A stretch of DNA of 64,000 nucleotides, taken from Nodosilinea sp. LEGE 07088 (GTDB lineage Bacteria; Cyanobacteriota; Cyanobacteriia; Phormidesmidales; Phormidesmidaceae). The notes beneath the pieces are model-generated. The model ran no database searches, was not told where the DNA came from, and was given only the letters and a program-made list of their open reading frames with translations. The stretch lies in assembly GCF_015207395.1 (NCBI RefSeq), contig NZ_JADEWX010000001.1:1-64000 (forward strand), in the 5' to 3' direction. Below are positions 7,706-15,802 of the stretch, in pieces; within the stretch, counting starts at the first letter, position 1; each line of letters begins with the position of its first letter. Position numbers and translations under genes: made by a program.

Positions 7706-9595
7706 ATGGTAGCTTCCGAACAAAGACAACAGCCAAAGCAGAATCAAGAAGAGGCGTCAATAATTAATCGATATGTAGGAACTTTAGTTGGTGAAAGTAC
7801 TAGCCGTGAGTTTCGATTAGCTGTAGCGCATGAAGAAATTCGTGAACAAGATATCATTGGTGTTGATGCTGAACTGCGTCAGCCAGGAAATCAATCTTCA
7901 ACTGAAAAGATTCGTATTTGGGCAAAAGTGCAGCGTATTGAACGTTTGAATCCCCTCTTCCCCTCAGAAGCAGGACATGAACTGGCTGCAACTCGTACAA
8001 ACCCTTTTGATACTGTACTTTCGCTAAGTCGAGAGATGGTTACTGCTGTTTGCCAGGTGCTTGGGGTTGAACCTCTTGATGGAAGTGGAGGAGGAAAGTT
8101 AGATCAACTTCGCTATCCACCTCAACCAGCTTCTAGTGCTTATCGTCCTGATTCTTCAGATATTGCGCGCGTTGTCGTAGGCGAGTTACAAGAAAGGAAA
8201 AACCGAGCATTAGACGTAGCTTGGCTTGCTAATCGTCGCGAAGTTGATGTAAATGTTGATGGACATGCAATTGTTAGTCGTCATCTTGCGATTTTAGCAA
8301 TGACTGGAGCCGGTAAAAGCTGGGCTTCTAGGCGTGTTATTGAAGAACTGGCAGCTAAAAATTATCCAATAGTTATTTTTGATCCACATGGAGACTATAC
8401 GGGTTTGGCGGATCTGCCTGAGTTAAACGGACGAGTAGATAGATACTATGCTAGGCTCCCAATCTTTGAACAATCTCCCGAAACAGTTATTACTATAATT
8501 GAATCTCTAGGCTGGAAACTAGCAAACACACATATTAGTAAGTTTGATGACCTGTTCAAAAGTGCTTTTAGATTTATATCGGGGCAGGATTCAGGTAAGT
8601 CTCGTCGAAATTTAGAGTGGCTCAGTGAATATCTTGGCCATAGTCAATTGCTAGAGTACAGGGCGGAACCCAACCTATATTTCTTTGCGGATTTTGTCCA
8701 GGCGGTGGTTAAAGCTGCAAGGGAAAGGGCCGAAAGGCAATCAGAAGAGGCGAAAAGGCAAAGATCAGCAAGAGGAAAAAGTAAGAGTGTAGAGAATCAA
8801 GATGGAGATGATCATCTTGATCAACAAGAGGATGCACTTGACAAGATAATTGAATTGAGTGGCTATGAAGATCTTCAGAGTATCGACAAAAAGACAGCAG
8901 GCAATTTAGAAGGTTTACCCAATAACCTACGAGTTGCTGCAAAACGCATTAGACAGATGGAGGATATCAGCAAAAGGATCTCGAAAGCTACATCTCCTCT
9001 TCCAAATGAAAGATCTAAACTTGTGCAGTATGGCAAAATTAGCATAGTTGCACTGTCTGGATACACTAGCGATTTTCAAGCTACGATATATAGTTTAATT
9101 GCCAGTGATATATTCAGCGATCGTGTTCAAAACAATCTTAAACTTCCTGTCCTTCTTGTATTGGAAGAAGCTCATAATTTTATTCCAGGCCGTGCTAATA
9201 CAAACGCAGAGCAGAACTCAATTGCAACTACCAAGCAGATTGCTCAAGAAGGGCGGAAATTTGGTGTTGGGTTACTTCTAATCAGTCAACGTCCTTCTCG
9301 ACTTGATGAAACTACTCTTGCAATGTGTAATTCATTTGTCATCATGCGCATGGTTAACCCAGCCGATCAGAACTTTGTACGAAAGGTGATTGAGAGTTTA
9401 GGCGAAGATGAAGCAAAATTATTGCCTGATTTAGATAAAGGAGAAGCAATTTTATCGGGTCAACTAATCAATTTTCCAGTTTTAGTGAAAATGAAGCCTC
9501 CAAAATCACAGGGGGAGCGTGAGGAAAAGGACGCTTTTGTGGCTCTTGAAGAAGCTTATCGTGATAATATTTCCACCAGTGATTCGAGGAAATAA
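7706..9595 (+). CDS. herA: HerA-like hexameric DNA translocase
   Basis: HerA is a FtsK-like ATPase that pumps DNA and stimulates NurA. This 629-residue protein begins with a barrel-type region (YVGTLVGESTSREFRLAV), then a Walker A in MTGAGKSWASRRVIEEL (~residues 200), FDPHGDY, Walker B in LLVLEEAHNF, the sensor QEGRKFGVGLLLISQRPSRL and MRMVNPADQNFV. A charged, low-complexity insertion (SEEAKRQRSARGKSKSVENQ and following) interrupts the ATPase core, longer than in archaeal HerA. AAAAGGAG at 7689-7696 is a good ribosome-binding site for the ATG at 7706. Walker residues look intact, so an active motor is expected. Confidence 0.88.
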   Translation: MVASEQRQQPKQNQEEASIINRYVGTLVGESTSREFRLAVAHEEIREQDIIGVDAELRQPGNQSSTEKIRIWAKVQRIERLNPLFPSEAGHELAATRTNPFDTVLSLSREMVTAVCQVLGVEPLDGSGGGKLDQLRYPPQPASSAYRPDSSDIARVVVGELQERKNRALDVAWLANRREVDVNVDGHAIVSRHLAILAMTGAGKSWASRRVIEELAAKNYPIVIFDPHGDYTGLADLPELNGRVDRYYARLPIFEQSPETVITIIESLGWKLANTHISKFDDLFKSAFRFISGQDSGKSRRNLEWLSEYLGHSQLLEYRAEPNLYFFADFVQAVVKAARERAERQSEEAKRQRSARGKSKSVENQDGDDHLDQQEDALDKIIELSGYEDLQSIDKKTAGNLEGLPNNLRVAAKRIRQMEDISKRISKATSPLPNERSKLVQYGKISIVALSGYTSDFQATIYSLIASDIFSDRVQNNLKLPVLLVLEEAHNFIPGRANTNAEQNSIATTKQIAQEGRKFGVGLLLISQRPSRLDETTLAMCNSFVIMRMVNPADQNFVRKVIESLGEDEAKLLPDLDKGEAILSGQLINFPVLVKMKPPKSQGEREEKDAFVALEEAYRDNISTSDSRK

Positions 9596-9600
9596 AATAT

Positions 9601-10629
9601 TTGGAAATAGTTGCTGGGATAACCCTAAAAGCTCTCAGGCCTTGTGCTTGGGATCCTCAGGCTGATTATTATATGCCTGGACTACAGGCAATTATGGTTT
9701 CTTATGCTGATTTTCATAAAATGCCTAGCCGCAGACAAAAAGCCATGGAGCATGGCTTACATGATTATTTAGGTGTACCAAGTCATATCAAAATCTATCT
9801 AGATAATGGAGCTTTCTATTTCATTACTCACGGCGGCACAACACCGACAGAAGAATATACTGAGTTTGTGGAAATTGCGAAACCAGATTGGTTTCCAATT
9901 CCGCAAGACTTTATTCCTACCCCTAAAATGACGCTTGAAGAACAACAAGAGTGTCTAAAGCTCACTATGAGCATGAATCGCTCATATAGCGAAGGAAATT
10001 ATGTACCTGTACTGCATGTTAGTTCAGTCTTGGAAGAGTATACAGATCTTTTCAAATCACATCAATTTCTTGTTGAGAAAGATTCTATTGCATTAGGTGG
10101 CATTGTTCCAAACCTACTTAAAGCCTCTAAGGCAATGCATCCCCATAAGATTCTTGAAAGCCTTATTCATGTGCGGCAAGAATTTAAAGATAAAAAGCTG
10201 CATGTTTTTGGCATAGGAGGAACATCTACTCTCCATGTTGCAGCGCTACTTGGTATTAACTCAGTAGATTCTAGCGGTTGGCGTAATCGAGCAGCGCGAG
10301 GCATAGTACAGCTACCCGGTACCGGAGACCGTATGGTGGCAGAGTTAGGCAGTTGGCGCGGTCGCAAACCTGATGATAAGGAATGGGAAGCCCTAGCTGA
10401 GTGTCAATGCCCGGCTTGCAAACAATATGGAGTTGAAGGGCTAAAAGCTAATCTAGTCCATGGATTCCGCAATCGTGCAACCCATAATCTCTGGGTTCTT
10501 CTTGAAGAAGCTCGTTTAATTCAAGAGCATCTTCTTGCGGGTGACTATAAAGATTGGTATCCAAATCATCTAGACAACACAATTTATCGTCCACTAATCC
10601 AGAAAATTATCGAGCTAGAAAAGTTGTAA
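9601..10629 (+). CDS. TGT-fold (DpdA-like) base-exchange enzyme
   Basis: The 342-residue protein resembles tRNA-guanine transglycosylases and their DNA-acting relative DpdA. Near residues 67-72 it has LDNGAFYF, the counterpart of the TGT substrate-binding D(S/T)GGFQ motif. Near 225 it has SVDSSGWRNRAARG, where the Asp would be the nucleophile. Near 270-310 CQCPAC and a downstream His (ATHNLW) form the CxCxxC...H zinc site of TGTs. TGTs swap guanine for a 7-deazaguanine base in tRNA; DpdA does so in DNA. The start is a TTG with AGGAAA 8 bp upstream and only 5 bp after the herA stop. No preQ0 synthesis gene is in the window, so the base would come from the host pathway. The DNA or RNA substrate cannot be told from sequence. 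Confidence 0.8.
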   Translation: MEIVAGITLKALRPCAWDPQADYYMPGLQAIMVSYADFHKMPSRRQKAMEHGLHDYLGVPSHIKIYLDNGAFYFITHGGTTPTEEYTEFVEIAKPDWFPIPQDFIPTPKMTLEEQQECLKLTMSMNRSYSEGNYVPVLHVSSVLEEYTDLFKSHQFLVEKDSIALGGIVPNLLKASKAMHPHKILESLIHVRQEFKDKKLHVFGIGGTSTLHVAALLGINSVDSSGWRNRAARGIVQLPGTGDRMVAELGSWRGRKPDDKEWEALAECQCPACKQYGVEGLKANLVHGFRNRATHNLWVLLEEARLIQEHLLAGDYKDWYPNHLDNTIYRPLIQKIIELEKL

Positions 10630-10698
10630 ATTGTAATTATGACCAAACTTTAAAGGCTAAGATTAGAGATTAAGAGTTGTTGCTTTGCAAAAACCACG

Positions 10699-10965
10699 AT
10701 GGAAATTGTCCTTCCCCCTGAACTAGAACAACTCATCCAACGCCAACTCGCCGCTGGCAAATACCAATCTGCCCTAGACGTCATCACAGCAGGCATCCAC
10801 CTGCTCGACCAGCAAGACAACATCTATCAAGGGCGACTCCCCGAACTCCAGCAAGATGCCCAGGTCGGCTGGGAAGCAGCCCAGCGCGGCGACCTCGCTG
10901 AAGGCCCCACCGCCATGGCCCAGATTCGAGAAAACCTGCGGTCTCGCCACGCCTCCGCCGAATAA
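10699..10965 (+). CDS. parD: ParD-like ribbon-helix-helix antitoxin (copy 1)
   Basis: The 88-residue product starts MEIVLPPELEQLIQRQLAAGKYQSALDVITAGIHLL, the typical ParD/CC2985 opening with an N-terminal strand for DNA binding and a helix. The C-terminal half (WEAAQRGDLAEGPTAMAQIRENL) is the toxin-wrapping region. Its stop overlaps an ATG (10965) that starts a broken parE. A second copy with nearly identical DNA is at 12005-12256. With no intact toxin nearby it is probably an orphan antitoxin. Confidence 0.75.
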   Translation: MEIVLPPELEQLIQRQLAAGKYQSALDVITAGIHLLDQQDNIYQGRLPELQQDAQVGWEAAQRGDLAEGPTAMAQIRENLRSRHASAE

Positions 10966-11080
10966 TGGCCCCTCAGTTTTAGCTAACCCAGCCAGGCATT
11001 CAAGACATCGAGGCCATTGCAGACTACATCGCCCGTCAAACTAGGCTCCACCAAGCCGAGCGCTTTCTCTCAAAGCCCGA
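10965..11080 (+). pseudogene. parE: ParE toxin remnant
   Basis: Starting at the ATG that overlaps the parD stop, the frame reads MAPQF, a TAG at 10980-10982, then LTQPGIQDIEAIADYIARQT and LHQAERFLSK. This is the N-terminal ~35 residues of a ParE/RelE toxin with a stop at codon 6, and the rest is cut off by the MITE-like element that follows. It cannot make toxin. Confidence 0.65.
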
Positions 11081-11090
11081 TTCAACGAAG

Positions 11091-11202
11091 TTATACCAAA
11101 TCCGAGTCATACAACCCCGATTCGAAACCGATACCTCGTAGGGAGCATTGCAGTGCAATGCCCCTACAAACCGGGGGTATACAGATAGGATTTGGTGTTA
11201 TA
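11091..11202. mobile_element. MITE-like element with ATACCAAATCC ends
   Basis: The left end ATACCAAATCC (11093-11103) is matched by GGATTTGGTGTTAT at the right end (11188-11201), giving imperfect terminal inverted repeats. Inside, GTAGGG and CCTAC flank the palindrome ATTGCAGTGCAAT (about 11140-11168). It has no coding capacity. The element truncates parE on one side and overlaps the last codons of the Uma2 gene on the other. Confidence 0.65.
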
Positions 11203-11803
11203 CCTCCTCAGCTGCCAAAATCTGCTCCACCGTCAACTCCAACTCCGGAAACGTCAGACACGGCACCTTCTCTCCTTCTACATATTCCGCCTTCCGATAA
11301 CTCCCATCCTCCAGCGTCAGTACAATCACCTTCTTCCCCTTCCCCCGCAGGCAATACTTCGCCGGAATCTGCCCCCGGTAGTCTACAATCCAGTATTCCG
11401 GTACCTGCAGCGCTTCATACTCCTCCTGCTTCTCCACAAGATCTGTACTCCAGTTTCCCGAGGCGATCTCCACAATCATCCGGGGAATGGTACGAATACC
11501 TGGTTGCCGATCCTCCCGACGTGTTGCAGGGCGGTCAATCACCGCAATATCGGGTCGGCGTCCTCTCACGGTGTCGATCATCAACGCATTGCGCTTTCGC
11601 ACGGAGTATCTCAGCGCCCTACGCCGATACTGGAGTTCAAACATAAACGAGAGGAACTCTAAAATCTCCTCATGCCAATCATCCGGCTCGGGCATGAGCA
11701 CTAGCCTCCCATCGACCAGTTCAAATTCATTCAGTTCATTGCCATCCTCAACGTCAATGAACGCTTCAAACGTCAGGTCTCGCGTGACAGTCGGGATCAT
11801 CAT
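11198..11803 (-). CDS. Uma2 family protein, second member
   Basis: The 201-residue product shows FELVDGRLVLMPEPDDWHEE, RRPDIAVIDRP, IPRMIVEIASGNWSTD and YEALQVPEYWIVDYRGQ, the Uma2 PD-(D/E)XK-like core with Asp and Glu in place. It diverges clearly from the Uma2 at 1711-2310. Its final codons overlap the MITE-like element at 11091-11202. It lies between two direct copies of parD, suggesting it arrived with the duplication. Confidence 0.83.
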   Translation of the reverse strand: MMIPTVTRDLTFEAFIDVEDGNELNEFELVDGRLVLMPEPDDWHEEILEFLSFMFELQYRRRALRYSVRKRNALMIDTVRGRRPDIAVIDRPATRREDRQPGIRTIPRMIVEIASGNWSTDLVEKQEEYEALQVPEYWIVDYRGQIPAKYCLRGKGKKVIVLTLEDGSYRKAEYVEGEKVPCLTFPELELTVEQILAAEEV

Positions 11804-12004
11804 GGCACTTTTGATCAGTCCGTGGTGGCGTCAGCCTGAACACCTGGGCGCATAAAGATGCATCAATATGCTGCCATTCTACTTCACACCCCCTTAGCTC
11901 ATGATGCATTGATGCCTATTGGGGGAGCTACTTCACGATGATCTTCGGAAGCAAGCCTCAGCTCTAAAATCAAAGACAACAATGGTTGTGTTCCTTAGCT
12001 CTCC

Positions 12005-12256
12005 ATGAAAATCGTCCTCGCCCCTGAACTAGAGCAACTCATCCAACGCCAGCTTGCATCTGGCAAATACCAATCTGCCCTGGAGGTCATCACAGCAGGC
12101 ATCCACCTGCTCGACCAGCAAGACGACATCTATCAAGGGCGACTCCCCGAACTCCAGCAAGATGCCCAAATCGGCTGGGAAGCAGTCCAGCGCGGCGACC
12201 TCGTCGAAGGCCCCACTGCCATGGCCCAGATTCGAGAAAATCTGCGGTCTCGCTAG
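12005..12256 (+). CDS. parD: ParD-like antitoxin (copy 2)
   Basis: The 83-residue product (MKIVLAPELEQLIQRQLAS start) differs from copy 1 at about a dozen positions and ends five residues earlier. Start-to-start distance between the two copies is 1306 bp, same orientation. No ParE frame follows; the next DNA is the GGTAGAC repeat region. It is therefore another orphan antitoxin, perhaps able to neutralise a ParE encoded elsewhere on the replicon. Confidence 0.7.
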   Translation: MKIVLAPELEQLIQRQLASGKYQSALEVITAGIHLLDQQDDIYQGRLPELQQDAQIGWEAVQRGDLVEGPTAMAQIRENLRSR

Positions 12257-12299
12257 CCCTTCTCTAAGCCGCGATATTTTGGCCTTACCTTCTTCTATC

Positions 12300-12522
12300 G
12301 GTAGACACGGTAGACGCCCGGTAGACAGGGTGTCTACCGGACAAAAGCCTTTATCTATAAGCCCTTCAGCCATTTCGGTAGACGGTAGACACTTTCCTAG
12401 CAATTCCCCATTGGCAAACCCTGTCTACTTGTCTACCGTTTCGCTATAACCCTTGCCCATCAAACCTTTCAGCGGTAGACACCCCGTCTACCGTTTCTTC
12501 AAATCTGTCTACCGCGTCTACC
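12300..12522. repeat. Cluster of GGTAGAC heptamers in both orientations
   Basis: GGTAGAC occurs at 12300, 12309, 12320, 12377, 12384 and 12474; its complement GTCTACC at 12332, 12431, 12486, 12507 and 12516, plus one imperfect copy at 12423. Eleven perfect heptamers in 223 bp is far beyond chance. The right part lies inside the last codons of the primase gene, where it encodes TVD repeats; the left part is non-coding. Iteron-like clusters beside a replication primase suggest an origin or a regulator site, but this is inference. Confidence 0.75.
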
Positions 12523-13404
12523 GTTGCCCGCCACCGCAGCCGATTCCCCATCCCCTGAGTTTCCCCATATCCCATCGCCTCCAGCTCCAGAAAATGAGCG
12601 CGAATCACCTCCACCCCCGCCTTCCGTAAACTGCGCTCATAGTTCCGCACATCCTTTGCCCGCAGCCAGCCCCGCACCCGCGACAGCTGTATCAGCTTTG
12701 TATAGACCGGCTCCAGCGCCCCATCCACCGTATTCCCGTCCGCATAGAGCAGCTTCACCTGGCCAATGAACCAACGCCCCAGCTTAATTGCCGCCTGCAT
12801 CTGGCCTGCATCCACCGCATGGGTCGGCAAACGCCCCTCCACCGCTGCATTCAGGCAGTGAAGAATCAGCGCCAGACGCCCCGTGTAGCCCTGCATCTTG
12901 GAATACACCGCCTGCAAGCCGAGGTGCGTCTCCGTCACCCGCAGCTGATCCAACTGGTCATACCAATCCGCAAATAGCACCTTGGCCTCAGGGTTGAGTC
13001 GGTAGCACTGGGCCGTCAACCCCTCCAGCTGCTGGTAGAGGCCATAGAGCCGCTCCGATACGTCATGGCGCACCGTCCGTCGGGGAAACGGCGCAGGCTT
13101 CAGCGGCAGCAAACACCACAAGAACCGTGCCCATTGGCCACTGGCATCCGAGCAATCCCCCATCATCTCCCGCAGAATATCCGGCTGAATTGTCCCCGTC
13201 AGGCTCAGGCTGGTGCGCGGCAGGCTAATGCGCAGGCCGCTAGCTCGATCCACCTTCAGCCCCGAGCCATCGAAGGCCGTCAGCAGCGACTCCTTGTCAT
13301 TGCCTCGGCCATTGCAGTACTGGTTCTGCCCCTTGAACAAACCCGCCAGCTCATCCGGCGTCACCAAAATGCCCCGCTCTGGCTGCTGGGACTGAATGCG
13401 GGCG

Positions 13405-13430
13405 TTCGCGAAGCGTGTTCTGAAAGAACA
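13405..13430. repeat. Small dispersed repeat inserted in the primase gene (site 1)
   Basis: The 26 bp include GCGAAGCGTGTTCTGAAAGA, with TTCT/AGAA able to pair. Deleting them leaves GCGATCGCC in the minus strand, an intact HIP1 octamer, and restores the reading frame (26 is not a multiple of 3). Boundaries could shift by 3 bp. Confidence 0.7.
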
Positions 13431-13888
13431 ATCGCCTCCCGCGTCGCATCCGAGGTGTGATACTCCCGTGGCATCGGCTTCCTGGGGCGAATGCCTCTAT
13501 CCTCGACCCTGGTCTGCTCCCAATCCCGCAGGTCAACCTCATACTCCGAGGCGGCATACTCATACTCCTGATCCGCCTCCGCCTGGAGCAGCGAGAGCGG
13601 CCCCAAAATCTGCCGCTGAATCGGGCTTTTCTTGCTGCCCGAGGGGGCCACCAATCCCGTGAACACAATCGGCGGCACCGAGAACCCCATCCCAGCATCA
13701 ATCTCTAGCTCCGTACCCACCCGCAGCAAAGACGCCGCCACCGGCAGCAGCGTCACCAACATCGCCGCTGGAGTAGCCCCAATCCAGTCAGCGATCTGTT
13801 CTAGGGGTTCCGCCAGGTCGGCATGGAGATACTCCCCCAGACACAGCTGGTAATCGCCAATTTTGAGTAGCTGATGAATCTCGGCTCG

Positions 13889-13916
13889 GCGTTGGCGTAG
13901 CCTCTCCGATAGGAGA
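13889..13916. repeat. Small dispersed repeat inserted in the primase gene (site 2)
   Basis: The 28 bp contain GGCGTAGCCTCTCCGATAG and form a hairpin (CTCTCC/GGAGA). This looks like the small dispersed repeats described in Nostoc-type genomes. Removing it rejoins CGAT and CG into CGATCG and restores frame. It therefore sits at the same CGAT|CG position as site 1. Confidence 0.7.
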
Positions 13917-14900
13917 ATCGTCCCGCTCCTCGGTTTGCTCCAATTCTGCCTGCACCAGGGTGACCAGGTTACCGATATCCCTGGCTGATAGCCCCGTCTC
14001 CTGGTGCCATTGAACCACCTGCGCCGCCAGTGCCAGTTCGGTGGGGCTGGTGCCCAGGTAGGTGCGAATCTGGTCTTGCAGGGCCTGCACCGTCAGTCGC
14101 TCGGGGCCTTGAGTAGAGCTGACCTCCAACTGCCGCCGGTCTTGCACCACCGCTCGAATCTGCTCCGCTGTGGCCCCATCGTGAATCCAGTCCACCACAT
14201 CCAGCCCGCCATGCTTCGGCAGGTTTTGCCAGCGCAGGCTGTTAGGGTAGGGGTAGCACCACTGGGCCGAGGGGAAGTCCTGGGCTATTTCTTCCATATG
14301 AGCAATGCCGACCTGATCGCGATCTGGGCACAGCACCAGCTGGGCCGACTGCAAGTCCTGACGGTAATCGCCATAGCTGCGGTACTTCTTGGAGCCACCC
14401 AGAGTAGTGGTCGCGGGAATGCCAATGTTCCACAGGGCATCAGCGCAGCCTTCCCCCTCCACCATCCAGATGGGTTGACTGATGGCGATCGCATTCTGGA
14501 CATCCCGGTAGCGGTAGATCGGCACCTGGGCTCTGATCTCAGGGGTCAGCCCTTTGACCCACTGCTGCCCGTTCCAGTGGTACTGCACAAAAAACTTCGC
14601 ACCATTGCCCCGATCTACCCGAGTCACCTTTACCAAGGGCTGCCCCGCCCGGCTGGGATAGAAGTAGTCCTGCCGCTGCTGGGGCCGAACCGGCTTCTCG
14701 GGTGAGGCTGTAGCTGCAAAGTATTGCCCCCACATGCCATCGGCTGTTGCGCCTCGATAGACGTAGCCATCTACCGCCCCATCCTGGTCTACGTGGGTGT
14801 GGCAGAACACTACCTCCTCATTCCAGCGGCAGTCCTGGTCTTTGGTGCGTCCACAGATTGGACAGGGGCGCGATCGCCCCGAGTAAATGTACTGTGCCAT

Positions 14901-15228
14901 GGTTAGCTCCTGAGGTTAGGAGCCAGGCCATCACAATCAACCGGCTACTGTTAACCGTTAGCTATGCCCAGAGTAGACATTTTCGATGTTTTTGCTATAG
15001 TTGAAGACACCACTTCTAGCAGCAGATTAATGCCCTGGGCGGTTCGGCGAAAACCACATCAGGATGTTGATTGGCCTGGCTTAGAAAACAAACGAAAAGA
15101 TTCAGCACCCTTGCCAGTCAATGGCTGGGGTGTTTTTTCATAGGTTTTGAGACTAAGGTTTCAAGCGAGATTCTTAATCACAGACTTGATTAAGCCTTGA
15201 AGCCCTATAGCTGGTTCAACATCTCTTT
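14901..15228. other. Gap upstream of the primase gene
   Basis: No gene is supported here. A hairpin GCTCCT/AGGAGC at 14906-14923 lies directly in the leader of the minus-strand primase gene. The remainder is ordinary A+T-rich sequence with no repeat that I can see. Confidence 0.4.
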
Positions 15229-15498
15229 TTATTGATGTCCAGATCGTTTAGGAATCCTGCGCTGGTTGCTTAACAAACTAGCCTGGTAGATCTCAATGGC
15301 CCGTTGGTGAGCCGCTGGGTCGTGGCGGTTGTGGAGCCAGTCCTTGATCAGTTCTAGGTTGTAGCGGATGCAACGGCTATTCACTCGAACCCAATGAACG
15401 CCCTCGATCAACAGCCCCTGCACCCGATAGCGCCTTAAGGTTGTACCGCTGAGCTTCGGCGACTGGGTAGCTTCCTGTTTGCTGACAAATTGAACCAT
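15229..15498 (-). CDS. Excisionase-like DNA-binding protein
   Basis: The 89-residue product (VSKQEATQSPKLSGTTLRRYRVQGLLIEGVHWVRVNSR start) has a winged-helix pattern with LSGTTLRRYR as recognition helix and EGVHWVRVNSRCIRYN as wing. The C-terminal NRHDPAAHQRAIEIYQASLLSNQ is a sequence I associate with cyanobacterial prophage excisionase-like genes. GAGGAAGG 7 bp before the ATG supports this start. It sits between the integrase/repressor side and the primase side, as expected of an excision or replication-control protein. Confidence 0.65.
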   Translation of the reverse strand: MVQFVSKQEATQSPKLSGTTLRRYRVQGLLIEGVHWVRVNSRCIRYNLELIKDWLHNRHDPAAHQRAIEIYQASLLSNQRRIPKRSGHQ

Positions 15499-15706
15499 GG
15501 GTCATCCTTCCTCGCTTATACCGTTGAGGCCAAATCTCATGGGGTGGCAGGCCAAGCTTGCCCGCCACGACCTGCTCGATTCGGCGCGATCGCTGTCGAG
15601 TCAAGGCATGGGAGACTGCCGAGGTGCCAATATTCAGTTCTTTTGCGATGCTGGTTAAAGTCCAGCCCTGCTTGCGTAGAGCTGCTTTAATGTCTTCTAC
15701 ATGCAT
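15377..15706 (-). CDS. Ner-like HTH regulator
   Basis: The first ~65 residues (IKAALRKQGWTLTSIAKELNIGTSAVSHALTRQRSRRIEQVVAGKLG, LPPHEIWPQRY) match the Ner/SfsB family of phage regulators, which repress by binding operator DNA. Ner proteins normally stop soon after IWPxRY. Here the frame runs on for ~45 residues and overlaps the excisionase-like gene by 122 bp in another frame, so the natural stop appears lost and the tail is probably not meaningful. The gene is divergent from the CI-like repressor, forming a lysogeny-type switch. Confidence 0.6.
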   Translation of the reverse strand: MHVEDIKAALRKQGWTLTSIAKELNIGTSAVSHALTRQRSRRIEQVVAGKLGLPPHEIWPQRYKRGRMTHGSICQQTGSYPVAEAQRYNLKALSGAGAVDRGRSLGSSE

Positions 15707-15722
15707 AGAATTGTCTTAGCTC

Positions 15723-15777
15723 CATCAATATATCGATGAAGTTAGCAACAAATAACTTGCATGTCAAGTGTTATAAT
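15723..15777. promoter_or_regulatory. Divergent switch region with candidate operators
   Basis: Between the Ner-like and CI-like genes lie CATCAATATATCGATG (15723-15738, imperfect palindrome), CTTGCATGTCAAG (15756-15768, CTTG/CAAG dyad) and TATAAT (15772-15777), a consensus -10 about 25 bp before the CI start at 15803. The dyad would overlap the promoter, suited to autoregulation. Confidence 0.5.
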
Positions 15778-15802
15778 TTGCATCTGCGATTAATGTAACT
15801 CT

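Larger units (their letters stand above)
12444..14900 (-). pseudogene. Primase-helicase (zinc finger, Toprim, DUF3987) broken by two insertions
   Basis: Reading 14900 to 12444 gives one ancestral gene in three frames. The first (14900-~13917) has CPICGRTKDQDC and CHTH zinc ligands and a Toprim domain (WMVEGEGCADAL, LVLCPDRDQVG). The second (~13888-~13431) has PIVFTGLVAPSGSKKSPIQR, a Walker-A-like DUF3987 motif. The third (~13404-12444) has RIQSQQPERGILVTPDELAG and ends within the GGTAGAC cluster. Frame changes coincide exactly with two short hairpin insertions (28 bp at 13889-13916, 26 bp at 13405-13430). Removing them restores a single protein of about 800 residues, typical of cyanobacterial plasmid and prophage replication primases. 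Confidence 0.85.

Noticed and set aside
5469-10629. Classical Dpd DNA-modification cluster
   Set aside because: Only the TGT-like protein resembles a dpd gene; no dpdB-dpdK or preQ0-synthesis genes lie nearby, so a complete Dpd system is not supported.
11017-11646. Plus-strand frame of 209 residues over the Uma2 gene
   Set aside because: Pro/Ser-rich shadow of the Uma2 gene on the opposite strand; no family features.
12524-13460. Plus-strand Pro/Ala-rich frames opposite the primase
   Set aside because: Antisense shadows of the G+C-rich primase gene.
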